Positions 1 to 10,405 are shown, counted from the stretch's first letter. The stretch: 64,000 nt of DNA from Coenobita brevimanus (GCA_032717465.1 CM064715.1:40295159-40359158); one strand, 5' to 3'. Translations and numbers: made by a program. Notes: generated by a model not told the origin, from the sequence alone.

Positions 1-1378
1 CTCGCAGCACTGTACAAAGGAAAAGGGGAAAAAGAAGTGTGTGGTAATCATAGGGGCATTTGTCTTCTTAGTATAATAGGAAAAGTGTATGGTAGGATAC
101 TTATAGACAGAGTTAGAGAAAGAACAGAGAAATTAGTTGGAGAAGAACAGGGAGGCTTTAGGAAGGGAAGAGGTTGTGTAGATCAGATATTCATTCTTAG
201 ATCTTTAGTGGAAAAGTTTCTAGAGAATGGAAAGAAGTTGTATGCGGCTTTCATGGATTTGGAGAAAGCATATGACAGGGTGGATAGACAAGGATTGTGG
301 AAAGTGTTAAGAATATATGGAGTAGATGGGAAGTTGTTGAATGCTGTGAAGAGTATGTACGATGGTGCGAAGGCTGCAGTGCGTGTGGATGGTGAACTAA
401 GTGAATTTTTCTCTTTGAAAGTTGGTTTGAAACAGGGATGTGTCATGTCTCCATGGTTGTTCAATCTGTACATGGATGGGGTAATAAAAGAGGTACAAGG
501 TAGGGTAGTGGATGTTGGAGTGGCCCTGGTGAGAGAGGATAGTGTTTGGAAACTCCCTGTACTGTTGTTTGCAGATGAAACTGTGTTGTTGAGTGAAGAC
601 GAAGGGAGCTGCAAGGCTTGGTGGATGAGTTTGAGAGAGTGTGTAAGAAACGGAATCTAAAGGTGAATGTAGGGAAGAGTAAAGTGGTGGTCTTTGAGAG
701 AGGTGAAGTTAGTGAATGTACAGCGAGGTTGGATGGTGAGGAATTTGAAAATGTGAGTACGTTTAAGTACTTGGGTAGTGTGATGAGTAAGGATGGAGGT
801 TTGGAGGGCGAAGTGCTTGAAAGGGTACAGCAGGGAAGAAAGGTTGCTGGTTCTTTGAAAGCAGTGATAAGAAACAGGGAAGTGAGCATGGAAGTGAAAA
901 AGTTACTACATGACAGTATTGTGATACCAACTCTAACGTACGGAAGTGAAGCTTGGACGTTGTTGGAAGGACACAAGTCAAGAGTGAGAGCAGTGGAAAT
1001 GAGTTATTTAAGAGGAGCCTGTGGAGTCATGTGGAGAGACAGGCTGACGAATGAAGATATAAAGGAGCGTTGTGGTGTGGATGTGGATGTGATAGGAAGC
1101 GTTATGAGAAACACACTGAGGTGGTTTGGCCATGTGGAGAGGATGGAGGGTGAAAGACTGACGAAGAGAGTGTATGTGAGTGAGGTGGAGGGGGGAAGAG
1201 GGAGGGGGAGGCCGAGGATGAGATGGAGGGATGGGGTGGAGAGGTATATGAGAGAGGGGGGTGTGAGTTGGGAGCAGGGCAGTGAAATGGCGGGGGACAG
1301 GGCGACTTGGAGGCGATTTGTTTGTGGCCACCCAAAACGGGATTGAGGCATCTGGCAATAGATAGATAGATAGAAATA
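1..1378 (+). mobile_element. RTE-like LINE, 5'-truncated by window edge, with GATA tail
   Basis: The segment carries the second half of a non-LTR reverse transcriptase followed by the C-terminal region typical of RTE-like LINEs (LRWFGHVERM block, then a GRGRGRPRMRWRD block). After the stop codon there are only about 25 nt of 3' UTR before a short (GATA)n tail near 1359-1374. A short 3' UTR with a microsatellite tail is normal for RTE-type elements, which lack poly(A). The 3' terminus (GGCCACCC...CGGGATT...TCTGGCAATAGATAG) recurs at 21.6 kb, 31.8 kb and 51.25 kb. The clade assignment comes from motifs only and is tentative. Confidence 0.75.
37..1346 (+). pseudogene. LINE reverse transcriptase, frameshifted, catalytic motif altered
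   Basis: Frame 1 (37-660) contains RT motifs in order: GEEQGGFRKGRGCVDQIF, FMDLEKAYDRVDR with the motif-A aspartate, GLKQGCVMSPWLF, then FADET where FADDT is expected. Changing the second aspartate of the metal-binding pair to glutamate should disable polymerisation. The frame then stops at 660. The continuation (618-1346) lies in a different frame, so a 1-nt indel sits near 605-618. The second frame runs through the thumb/connection region (GKSKVVVF, YGSEAW, YLRGACGV, LRWFGHVERM, RGRPRMRWRD). The product would be an RNA-dependent DNA polymerase acting at target-primed insertion sites; this copy is almost certainly dead. Confidence 0.8.
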
Positions 1379-1581
1379 AAGCAGATAGAATGTTTGGAGC
1401 AGAAATCAAATACTTCGTATATGAAAGTAATGATTCAAAGATTCTTTAATTATAGACACTTGTAGGAGAGCATTTAGATTATGTTGGTTAGACTGAGGTT
1501 CCACCCTCCCCTACGTATACTAAGGGCAACTAAGGATTACCTAATTCTTCAGACTGCGAGGTACTAAAACTTCATTCTTTT

Positions 1582-1584
<3 letters not shown>

Positions 1585-1616
<32 letters not shown>
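1585..1616. repeat. (GA)n microsatellite
   Basis: A run of GA dinucleotides, about 32 bp, followed by about 85 bp of unremarkable sequence before the TG tract. Confidence 0.9.
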
Positions 1617-1617
<1 letters not shown>

Positions 1618-1701
1618 CTTTAACTGATGACTTCTGGCTAGTCGATGAAACTTTTAAACCAGCAGTTGCACTGACTACGAGGAGACAAGCAGTCTAATAA
1701 T

Positions 1702-2118
<417 letters not shown>

Positions 2119-2261
2119 CGCAGCTGAAGCTGGGAAAAGGATTTCGATGAAACATGTCAAAGTGTATGCAACTGGGTAACAGCTATACCCATTTCAGTTT
2201 CATGTCAAGTGAAATTTTATAAAAGGGGTGCTTTGACCGCTAAATGTTTCCATTGGATTTA

Positions 2262-2352
2262 CAGCTGGTCAGTCCGATAGGGCCGCGAAGTGTGGTCCAG
2301 CAACAGGTCTCATTTGAACAAGAGCTGTACGGTCCGATAGGGCTGCGAAGCG
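2262..2352 (+). repeat. 60-bp tandem duplication with TCCGATAGGG motif
   Basis: The motif TCCGATAGGGCYGCGAAG occurs at about 2273 and again exactly 60 bp downstream, each preceded by AGCTG. Related CGATAGG/CGCGAAGCT blocks occur in inverted form in the MITE copies at 14.3 kb and 59.5 kb. Function unknown. Confidence 0.55.
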
Positions 2353-2409
2353 TTTGTGTAACCAATAGTTCACAGAGATAACATAGACTCAACAAAGTGC
2401 CTAAGTTAC

Positions 2410-2955
2410 ATTTACCCATCCCCGCCCCGGAGGGGCTCAGGGACGGTTATTGTTTTCACTCGGTCTGTCTTTTAGTTTGTTTGTTTGACTGTCTGTCAGT
2501 CTGTTAACAGCTTTACGCGAAAACCTACTGGTGCGATTTTGACTTTCTGATTACCTGATTAGATTTTGGGCCAAATTTGGCCAAGGCCCAGGCTGTAGGC
2601 CCAGAAAATGCAGAAAAAAAAACGGGGACGGGTTTTTTTTTTTTTTCGCTATTATCCTTTCAACTTCGTCATATCGCCATGAAATCAAAACCTAAAGGTG
2701 CATCTTTCAATTTTGCACCCTATAACATGCCTCATTACATCAGGGGGGGTCATCCCCCAGTCAGCGGTAGGCGGATTAATGTCAGGTGGGTCGGGCCTAA
2801 AATTTCATATGGGCATAAAATCGTCAATTTTCACCCGATTTACTCCAAATTTGATATGTGACACCTTTGACTAGATATCCAGTTGTGTTTATACGTCAGC
2901 ACTAAAATGACTGCCGGGGACGGGTTTGCTGTGCCTTGGCACCTCTTTTTGTTTT
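2410..2955 (+). repeat. Degenerate dispersed repeat (ACGCGAAAAC...CTGTGCC type)
   Basis: This AT-rich block begins with a GGGACGGTTATTG motif and a TCTGTC/GTTTG-rich stretch, includes CTTTACGCGAAAACCTACTGG, and ends with GGGTTTGCTGTGCCTTGGCACC. The 40.08-41.39 kb block shares the layout (TAACGCAAAAAATTTTATCC, GGGACGGTTACTG, ending GGGTGTTGT). It appears to be an old interspersed repeat; a reading frame across 2577-2861 has no recognisable protein features. Confidence 0.4.
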
Positions 2956-3729
2956 TATGTGATTGTGAATATGACCAGTTCCGGATGGTGTTTTAATCGG
3001 TTCATCCCTATATTCTTTAAAAGACACCAGCTTAATTGACCTGTGTTAAAATCTTGGCTTAAACTTCGATATCTGTGTGATGGTATGTTCATCTTCCGGT
3101 CTGCGTGTCCCTAGTCTGGTCTTAAGACCCAAACCAAAGTGAACATTTAACGTGGGGACTGGCAACAAATACTTTCATATACTATCTAATGTTTGCCTCT
3201 TGTCAATTAATACCTTTGACATACAATATGTTACAGACTCCGCCACACAGTCATGATCACAACAATATCTCTAGTTTTACATGCACTACTCCTACTTCAG
3301 AACACTTTCCTGGTTTGCATTTGGACAGCATAGGGAAGGGTCTTAATACAGTTATAACACCCCTCTAAAGACAGAGTCTGGTTGTGCAGTGAATCTTATA
3401 CAGACTACCAGTGTCATTAGACACTCTATTTAGGGATTGCTCCGACTCGTCCATAAAGCTCAACATATATAATCTTTCATAACTCCCAAACATAGAGGTA
3501 TTGAATATTTTTAAGCACGTAGCTTTAATCTTCATGCCTTCCTATGCCTAAAATAGCTCCAAACACAGTGGAACATAACGTGAGCACGCTAAAACACAAT
3601 CGATATAAATCCTGCTTTCTCCGAATGTTTCTTTTTATTTTTTTCTTAAACCCATCTAGCTCTAAAATGGTAAACTGATCACCTTGATTTTTTCAGAAGA
3701 GAGGTTTCAGTCGCCACGCACGGTAGATA
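2956..3729. other. No gene seen
   Basis: AT-rich non-coding DNA. I see no long open frame, splice-bounded exon, structured RNA or clear repeat boundary here. Confidence 0.5.
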
Positions 3730-4190
3730 TTGCTCGAAGATCAGAGATAATAGGTCGGGAGTATGTTAACTCTTGCAGTTTTGATCCAGTTTACACGAAA
3801 TATGGTAGGGAGTGAGGAAACGGTGAAGCAAATCAATTTTGAGAACAAGTGGTCAAAATTTAAGGTCATAGAACAGTGTCGAACGGTCGGCTTACAATTC
3901 AAAAAGTGTTATTCGTTTCGAGTTAAATTTGATGGAAAGATTTGGGATCGGCCAAAGATTGAATATTCTGCTTTACGAAAAAAAAAAAAAAAAAGTGTCA
4001 ACGTCACAGGACAAAATCAACTTAAACACTTTCGATCCAGTATGGACCAAACTTAGTGGAGGGGTTAATGGTATTTCAAGTTTGAGAACAATCAGTCAAA
4101 GGTCAAGGTCACACAGCTAGGTCAAAAGTTCGGTCACAGACTGATTGCAAGGTGTGGGTGTTGTGCACCCTTATTGCTCCTTCCTGCTAT
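3730..4190 (+). repeat. AGGTCA-bearing degenerate repeat
   Basis: A copy of the repeat seen at 40.1-41.4 kb. It contains GGTCAAAATTTAAGGTCA near 3851, an A15 tract near 3980, the ACCAAACTTAGTGGAGGGGT block, GTCAAAGGTCAAGGTCAC near 4096-4113, GCTAGGTCAAAAGTTCGGTCAC, and ends with GTGGGTGTTGTGCACCC. Short frames across it are not convincing genes. Confidence 0.5.
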
Positions 4191-4317
4191 TATCTCCAAA
4201 CGATTATATTCAGGTCAAAAGAGGCTTTTCGAACGGGAGCAGGGCAGTCAAAGCCTTCACTAATCCCTTCATTACTACAATGTTTTTAAGTTCAAAAATT
4301 TGCTAAAACTTTTCGTT

Positions 4318-4455
4318 TTCGTGGTCTTTCGTTAGTTTTGGTATATGCCTCAAGTAACTGTACTGCCCAACTTCTTCAAGAATTTCTTGACTTATTTTGA
4401 TGACACTCCTTGGAGTATTCCGATTAAACATTAGTTTTACTTTGGTTCATTGTTG
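4318..4455 (-). mobile_element. LINE fragment (same family as 15.9-17.0 kb)
   Basis: Nucleotides TTCGTTAGTTTTGG through TTTTACTTTGGTTCAT align closely with about 15983-16120, which on the minus strand encodes the RT segment after the FADD motif (KMNRSKTKIMFNP... and EVEQYNYLG). Only this about 140-bp scrap of the element remains; the flank is an (ATC)n stretch into which the LTR element inserted. Confidence 0.6.
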
Positions 4456-4565
4456 GTGCTGTACTATGATAGAATCTCTTTATAGCACTCTACAGTTTCC
4501 TTCGACAAATAACTTCGCATATGCTCCACCATCGAGGAAATCATCATTATCATCATCATCATTAT

Positions 4566-5466
4566 TGTTACGTCCCCAGCTGTCCTCACTCCTCAAGCAC
4601 GCTGCAATAGTTAGGTACAGCAAGAAATTCGTTCGGCCTGCAACTCCTCATTCCCGGGCCAGCTGGATAGCAACATGAAATATCTCCACCACAAATACTG
4701 TATCATCCATCACACCATCAATGATAATGAAATAGTCTACTACACTATTTACATATATTTACAAATAAACACTCTGATACTCAAAATAAAGAATATGCTT
4801 AGATCACTTATGCTATATCCCCACAATGATCTCAACACCAAATGACACTCAATAATAACCATAATCTCAAAATAATTAACCATTCTCCCTCACATGTTAC
4901 TCTATAATATTAACCACACAAATGCTCCACAATGGTTCACACAATAATAATCTCCACTATCACAAGTACACCACCACGTGCACCATAGTTCTTGTGGCCA
5001 CCCACACCACGCTCTCTCTCCATCACCTGTATATTCTCCTCCCACAAGTAATACTCATCAATATATTCACATAATTATCTCACCACTTCCCTTATATAAC
5101 ACCTCACACTGTGTGACCACGCTGCTCTCCCAAAATCACCACGTGTCTCCTCCAACACGCCCACCCGAGCAGAAACCCAGATCAGCTCCTCACACGCCGT
5201 CAGCCACCAAGAGAGAGAGAAGCCACGCACTCTCTCCTCGTGCATACATAACATATCTCTCACTAACGGGATCACAATACAACAACATAACCTTACATGT
5301 TAACCCTTAACAACTTCACAAATATTAATTCATTTCTACATTCTCCAAAGATAAACTCCAACACAATATACAATCACATTATACAATGATAAACATAATA
5401 TTCATTACATTCATGATACACAAAAGAAAACGTACTGTATGAAATAAGGGATAACTCCTCGTAACA
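4566..5466 (-). repeat. 3' LTR of element 1
   Basis: 901 bp, TGTTACG...CGTAACA, matching the copy at 10406-11306. A minus-strand TATATAAG box lies at 5091-5098. The short open frames inside the two LTR copies are identical to each other only because the LTRs are, and are not genes. Confidence 0.95.
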
Positions 5467-5476
5467 CCCCCCTTCC
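5467..5476 (-). other. Polypurine tract of element 1
   Basis: On the minus strand GGAAGGGGGG abuts the TGTTACG start of the 3' LTR, the expected primer for plus-strand DNA synthesis. Confidence 0.8.
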
Positions 5477-5498
5477 AGTAAAGATGTGAATTCTCCCT

Positions 5499-6560
5499 TT
5501 AAGAGGATTCACATCTCTCAGGAACGCGAGAGAGAGCGTCTGCTATCACATTCTCTCTTCCCTTTACATGAGTCACAACCAAATTATATTCTTGCAACAG
5601 CAGACACCATCTCATTAACCTCTGGTTAGAGTTCTTCATCCTATTTACAAATACAAGAGGATTATGATCAGTGAAAATTTGCACGGGCCTCAAGGTACCC
5701 TTCACATACACTTCAAAATGATTCAAACACATAATCAATGCCAAAGCCTCCTTCTCCACAGTACTGTAATTCATCTGATATGGTAACAACTTCTTAGAAA
5801 AATACCCAATAGGATGATCAACCTGCTCCACTTCCTGCATTAATACTCCTCCAATTCCCTCACCACTGGCATCCACATACAATTTAAATGGCTTATCATA
5901 ATCAGGAGTGACCAATATGGGTGCATTTACTAGCATATCCTTAATTTTCTTAAAAGCCTCCACACAGTGCTCACTCCACATAAATTTCACCTTCTTTGAC
6001 AACAACCTGGTCAATGGCAATGCAACGGCTGAAAAGTTCTTACAAAATCTTCTGTAATACCCACTCATTCCCAAAAACCTCAACAATTCTTTCCTATTTG
6101 TTGGAGAAGGAAAGTTCAGAATATCTCTCACCTTAGCATCCAATGGCCTCACTTGTCCTTGTCCCACTTTGAATCCTAAATAGTCCACATAAGCCTTCAC
6201 AAAATCACTCTTTGCCAAATTCACTGTGAGATTTGCATCATCTAACTTTCTAAATACTTCATCCAACAACTTCAAATGCTCCTCCCATGTATCAGAATAC
6301 AGTACTATATCATCAATGTATACAGTACAACACTTCACTCCACTCAACACTGCATTAACCAATCTCTGAAAACAACTGCTACTGTTCTTCATTCCAAATG
6401 GCAAAACTTTATACTGATACAACCCATCCATGGTAACAAATGCTGACAATTCCTTAGCCCTTTCAGTTAATCCAACTTGCCAGAAACCCTTAAGCAAATC
6501 TAACTTTGTCACATACTTAGCATTTCCTAACTGATCAATACAGTCATCAATCCTGGGAAT
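5499..6560 (-). pseudogene. Element 1 pol, RT palm/thumb and RNase H
   Basis: Counting residues from 6512, this frame has TKLDLLKGFWQV (motif A), LPFGMKNSSSCFQR (motif B), YIDD at about 65-68 (motif C, intact), the connection with FLGMSGYYRRFCKNFS, then an RNase H with YVDASGEGIGG (Asp about 214), TVEKEALA (Glu about 255), FTDHNPLVF (Asp about 282) and a terminal VIADALSRVP. It ends 23 nt from the polypurine tract, so nothing follows RNase H. It would copy element RNA to DNA in cytoplasmic particles. The start at 6512 is a GTG and not a true initiator; the frame is open upstream to about 6585. RT is split from its N-terminal fingers by two indels near 6562 and 6625 that together restore frame. 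Confidence 0.88.
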
Positions 6561-6590
6561 AGGGGTATGAGTCAGTCTTAGTTACAGTAT

Positions 6591-9053
6591 TCACTTTTCT
6601 AAAGTCAGTACAAAATCTGTAACTATTCCTCCAGCCTTAGGTACAAGTACACAGGGTGAACTCCATGGACTATTACTTGGCTCAATTAAATCATTTTTCA
6701 ACATGTACTCTACTTCCTTCCTCATAATTTCTCTCTTTTGTGGAGTCACTCTGTATGCATGTTGCTTAATTGGCCTTACATCCTCTACTTCCACATCATG
6801 CACAATAACATGGGTTCTTCTAGGAGCATCAGGAAACAAAGATCTAAACTTGTTAACAATTCTTTTTACCTCTCCTTTCTTATCCTTATCTAAATGCTTC
6901 AACTTCTCATCCAAATTATTTAATATGACTGAATTTTCCAAACTCTGACCTTCACAATTCATCAAGTCATCATCTTCACCATCACTCTTCTCCATCTTCA
7001 CAACATTACCACAATTTACTTCATCATTTACATCCAATACTTCTTCCCTACCATAGTATGGCTTGATCATATTTACATGACACAATTGAGTTCCCTTCCG
7101 TCTCCCTGGGGTTCTGACTATGTAATTTACATCACTGACTTTCTCCTTAATGGCCCAAGGCCCACAATATTTTGCTTTCAAAGGATTATCCTGCAATGGA
7201 AACAACACCAGCACCTTATCACCAGGCTGAAAACTTCTATCTCGTGCCTTCTTATCATACCAGGTTTTCATATTAGTCTGTGACTCCTTTAAATTCTCAC
7301 ATGCAATCTCTCTAGCTCTCAACAATCTCTCCTTAAACATAGTAACATAATCCAGCATATTTGGCACATCATGATTTCCCAACCACTTCTCCTTCAACAT
7401 ACGCAGAGGTCCCCTGACCTCATGTCCATAAACAAGTTCAAATGGACTGAAGCCAGTGGACTCCTGTACAGCATCTCTTATGGCAAACAAAGCTAGTGGC
7501 ACTGCCTCATCCCAATCCTTATCCATTTCAGTACAGTATATTTTTAAAGTCTTCTTTAGAGTTTGGTGAAACCTTTCCACACATCCCTGCGACTGCGGGT
7601 GGTAGGCACTCGATAACTGCTGCTTAATCCTCAACTCTTTCAACACCTGACCAAACAACCTTGAAGTGAAATTACTGCCCTGATCTGACTGAATTACTCT
7701 CGGGAGTCCAACCCATGAGAAAAATTTCACCAACTCCCTCACAATCACTTTGGCATGGATACTTCTCAAAGGTATTGCCTCTGGAAACCTTGTTGACATA
7801 CACATAATAGTTAGCAAATATTGATTGCCTCGCTTAGAACGAGGTAGAGGACCTACAACATCAATACATATCCTGCTGAATGGTTCATCTACAACAGGAA
7901 TAGGGTGCAATGGTGCCTTTACAATATTCTGGTTAGGTTTACCAACAACCTGACATGTATGACAAGTCTTACAATGCTTAGTTACACTCATCTTTACACC
8001 TGGCCAATAAAAATGTGCTGTCACTCTACTCAAAGTCTTTCTTACACCAAAATGTCCTGACCAACTATCTTCATGAGCCAATTCCAAAATCTTACTTCTG
8101 TACTTCTTAGGGACAACAATTTGGGTCTTCATCATCCAATGATCAGATACTGGGCTATCAGCAGGTCTCCATTTCCTCATTAAAATTTGGTCTTGCACAT
8201 AATATCCCACATCTCCATCAAGAATTCCTCTCTCAGCCTCACTCCACAACGCCTTCAGACTTTCATCATTCCTTTGTGCATCAATTAAGTCCTTTTTCAC
8301 AACAAAGTCTGGCAAAGTCTCTACTTCCTTCCCTTTCACCTGCTCTGCTTCATCTCCAGGTTCACAAAGCCAGGATGAGCTTAGGTCTAACTCACACTCC
8401 TCATCTTCCTCCGCTCTTTTAGCACTAGCCCTTGTCATTACACATGCTGGATAAATCATACTCTCCTCAAGTCTCTCACCATCCTCACATACTTCTGGGT
8501 TTACGGTTTCACTTTCCTGGTCAACCTCAGGATTCTCCACAATTTCAGGCTCAGGGACAACTTTATTGCCTGCCAAATCATTCCCTAATAGCATGTCCAC
8601 TCCTGACACAGGCAATCCTTCACTTACTCCAACTTTCACATTTCCTTTGACAAATCCACTCTCAAGCCGCATACAATGTACTGGTACTTCAAGCTCTGAA
8701 GAACTCAGACCCCTAACAACAACATTTTCACCAGTAAAGGACTCATCACTCCACTCTGCAATACCTTTACGTACAAGACTCAGGTTAGCTCCTGTGTCTC
8801 TCAGTATCACAATCTCCTTTCCTTGTCCCTCACCCACCTTCATCCGACCTTTGGTGATAAATGGCTTAAACTCTACCGCAGGTAACACCTTGGATCCTGT
8901 ACATACATTTGCTAACAATTGTTCTACATGTTCCTTCCCAGTTACAGTCAATCCAGCTTCCTTGGAATTCTTCAAACTATAACATTGATACTTCCTGTGA
9001 CCTACTTTACCACAATGCAGACACTTGGGTTGCACCTGATTTTTCTTACAACT
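6591..9053 (-). CDS. Element 1 pol: zinc knuckle, protease, integrase, RT fingers
   Basis: Residues counted from 9035. A CCHC knuckle (CLHCGKVGHRKYQC, 5-18) is followed by an aspartic protease with DTGA at 80-83 and a LLGNDLAG end near 149. After a linker comes integrase: zinc module H321, H328, C355, C358; core D392, D451, E487 with exactly 35 residues between the last two; then a GPY/F-type module (PLKAKYCGPWAI) ending in CHVNMIKPYY. Only after this does RT begin (IKQHAYRVTPQKREIMRKEV, SPWSSPCVLVPKAGG). The frame stops at 6591 just past the shift near 6625. The frame is open upstream to 9053 with no ATG, so it is probably made as a Gag-Pol fusion by a frameshift at about 9050. Confidence 0.9.
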   Translation of the reverse strand, partial: SCKKNQVQPKCLHCGKVGHRKYQCYSLKNSKEAGLTVTGKEHVEQLLANVCTGSKVLPAVEFKPFITKGRMKVGEGQGKEIVILRDTGANLSLVRKGIAEWSDESFTGENVVVRGLSSSELEVPVHCMRLESGFVKGNVKVGVSEGLPVSGVDMLLGNDLAGNKVVPEPEIVENPEVDQESETVNPEVCEDGERLEESMIYPACVMTRASAKRAEEDEECELDLSSSWLCEPGDEAEQVKGKEVETLPDFVVKKDLIDAQRNDESLKALWSEAERGILDGDVGYYVQDQILMRKWRPADSPVSDHWMMKTQIVVPKKYRSKILELAHEDSWSGHFGVRKTLSRVTAHFYWPGVKMSVTKHCKTCHTCQVVGKPNQNIVKAPLHPIPVVDEPFSRICIDVVGPLPRSKRGNQYLLTIMCMSTRFPEAIPLRSIHAKVIVRELVKFFSWVGLPRVIQSDQGSNFTSRLFGQVLKELRIKQQLSSAYHPQSQGCVERFHQTLKKTLKIYCTEMDKDWDEAVPLALFAIRDAVQESTGFSPFELVYGHEVRGPLRMLKEKWLGNHDVPNMLDYVTMFKERLLRAREIACENLKESQTNMKTWYDKKARDRSFQPGDKVLVLFPLQDNPLKAKYCGPWAIKEKVSDVNYIVRTPGRRKGTQLCHVNMIKPYYGREEVLDVNDEVNCGNVVKMEKSDGEDDDLMNCEGQSLENSVILNNLDEKLKHLDKDKKGEVKRIVNKFRSLFPDAPRRTHVIVHDVEVEDVRPIKQHAYRVTPQKREIMRKEVEYMLKNDLIEPSNSPWSSPCVLVPKAGGIVTDFVLTLEK

Positions 9054-10257
9054 TTATACTTGAGTGTCCAAAATCACCACACTTATAACATTTGATTCCT
9101 GACTTATTTTGATGTGAAGCATTAATGACCTTATCACTCCTAAACAAAGGTGACTCTACAGCCTGACTTTGAACATGTCCAACATTAGATTTCAGAAAAT
9201 TATTTGAGTTCTTGAAACTGTTTTGGTTAGCTGTACCTTGTTTACCACCCCAAGAGTTGGTGGACTTGTTAACCCAGCTCTGGTTAAATTTACCCTTACC
9301 AGCACCTTTGCTCATCTCATACGCAACAGCAAGCTGATCCGCTTTACGTCCAGCCTCAATCACATTTCTAATGTCTAGTTTCATTATTTCATACCTCAGT
9401 GCTGGTTTTAAAGTATTTCTAAAATGTTCTAACATCAATAACTGTATCACATCTTCCTTGCTTGTCACATCCTCAGATTTCAACCATTTACCACACTTCA
9501 GCACAATCTCTCTGGCAACTTCCAAATAGGTGTTACTATGTGTCTTTCCAACGTCTCTGAAACGCTGTCTATAAATTTCTGGATCCACCTTCACGGTCTG
9601 TAAAATTGCCTCTTTAACAACATCATAATCACTGCACTCATCAATACCCAAACCAGCATAAGCCTCTCTTGCCTTGCCCTTTAATCTAGCTTGCACCAAC
9701 AAAGCCCACTCTTCCTTTGGCCAACTTCTCAATTCAGCAATTTTCTCAAATTGTATAAAGAAATCCTCAGCCTCTTCCTCTACAAATTCTGGCATAAGTT
9801 TCATCTTTATATCTGCTGAATATCCTCTGTATTCCCCTTTTTCTACTTCCAACCTTTTTATCTCCACCTGAGCCTTGATTCTCTCCTTCTCAACTTCTGT
9901 TTTCATCAAAGCCTCTTTCATCAAAGCCTCTTGATTCTTTTCCCTCTGTAACATTATCTCCATCTCCATTAACTTCACTTTCCATTCCATCATCTCACTA
10001 CCAGTCATTTCTTTGTTTCTTTCTGCATACTTTTCATCCTTTTCCATACTTTCTTCTTCACACTCACTCTGCTCTCTACCCAAAATGCCAGATTCCATCA
10101 AACCCTTTATCAGTTCTCTCTGCATATCCTCCTTAAGATTAGTTTTTAACTCAATGCCATAAATGCATGCTAACTCCCTCAGCTCTTCTCTTGTGCACTG
10201 GTATAGAAAATGTACATCCCTACTGCTCACAAAGTTTTGCACATTACTCTCTGCCAT
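9046..10257 (-). CDS. Element 1 Gag with SCAN-like capsid
   Basis: The first ATG after the primer-binding site is at 10257 (MAESNVQ...), giving about 403 residues; codons upstream of it lack an ATG. An N-terminal helical region (CTREELRELACIYGI, 21-35) is followed by a Glu/Lys-rich coiled coil (about 66-145), a capsid domain (PEFVEEEAEDFFIQFEKI, WPKEEWALLVQARL, about 156-205) and a segment resembling a SCAN domain: YRQRFR at 229-234, WLKSEDVTSKEDVIQLLMLEHF at about 258-279. A Gln/Asn-rich tail leads to a CCHC knuckle (CYKCGDFGHSSIK) that lacks its last cysteine in this frame, because the frame stops at 9046. Gag would form the particle that packages element RNA. Confidence 0.85.
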   Translation of the reverse strand: MAESNVQNFVSSRDVHFLYQCTREELRELACIYGIELKTNLKEDMQRELIKGLMESGILGREQSECEEESMEKDEKYAERNKEMTGSEMMEWKVKLMEMEIMLQREKNQEALMKEALMKTEVEKERIKAQVEIKRLEVEKGEYRGYSADIKMKLMPEFVEEEAEDFFIQFEKIAELRSWPKEEWALLVQARLKGKAREAYAGLGIDECSDYDVVKEAILQTVKVDPEIYRQRFRDVGKTHSNTYLEVAREIVLKCGKWLKSEDVTSKEDVIQLLMLEHFRNTLKPALRYEIMKLDIRNVIEAGRKADQLAVAYEMSKGAGKGKFNQSWVNKSTNSWGGKQGTANQNSFKNSNNFLKSNVGHVQSQAVESPLFRSDKVINASHQNKSGIKCYKCGDFGHSSIKL

Positions 10258-10381
10258 GATTACAAATAATTTCAAGGCTCACCACAACACAGTGGTCCAG
10301 AGGGGAGGGCTGGCAAGGAAGGCAGATTCTCCTGGTCACACACACTGGGCTCATGGACAAGTGGCACACAATCACAAAGAG

Positions 10382-10399
10382 ATCCCGGACGGGCCCCCA
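10382..10399 (-). other. Primer-binding site, tRNA-Pro-like
   Basis: On the minus strand TGGGGGCCCGTCCGGGAT starts 6 nt inside the 5' LTR edge. It differs at one of 18 positions from the proline-tRNA primer-binding site familiar from murine gammaretroviruses, so a crustacean tRNA-Pro is the likely primer. Confidence 0.75.
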
Positions 10400-10405
10400 A
10401 TTTTC

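Noticed and set aside
4978..5310. A 110-residue frame present identically at 4978-5310 and 10818-11150, looking like a duplicated gene
   Set aside because: Both lie inside the two LTR copies on the strand opposite to the element; identity reflects LTR identity.
5499..9035. Ty1/Copia identity, suggested by integrase before RT
   Set aside because: The RT, RNase H, integrase GPY/F module and CCHC/DTGA layout are Gypsy-like in sequence; only the order is Copia-like.
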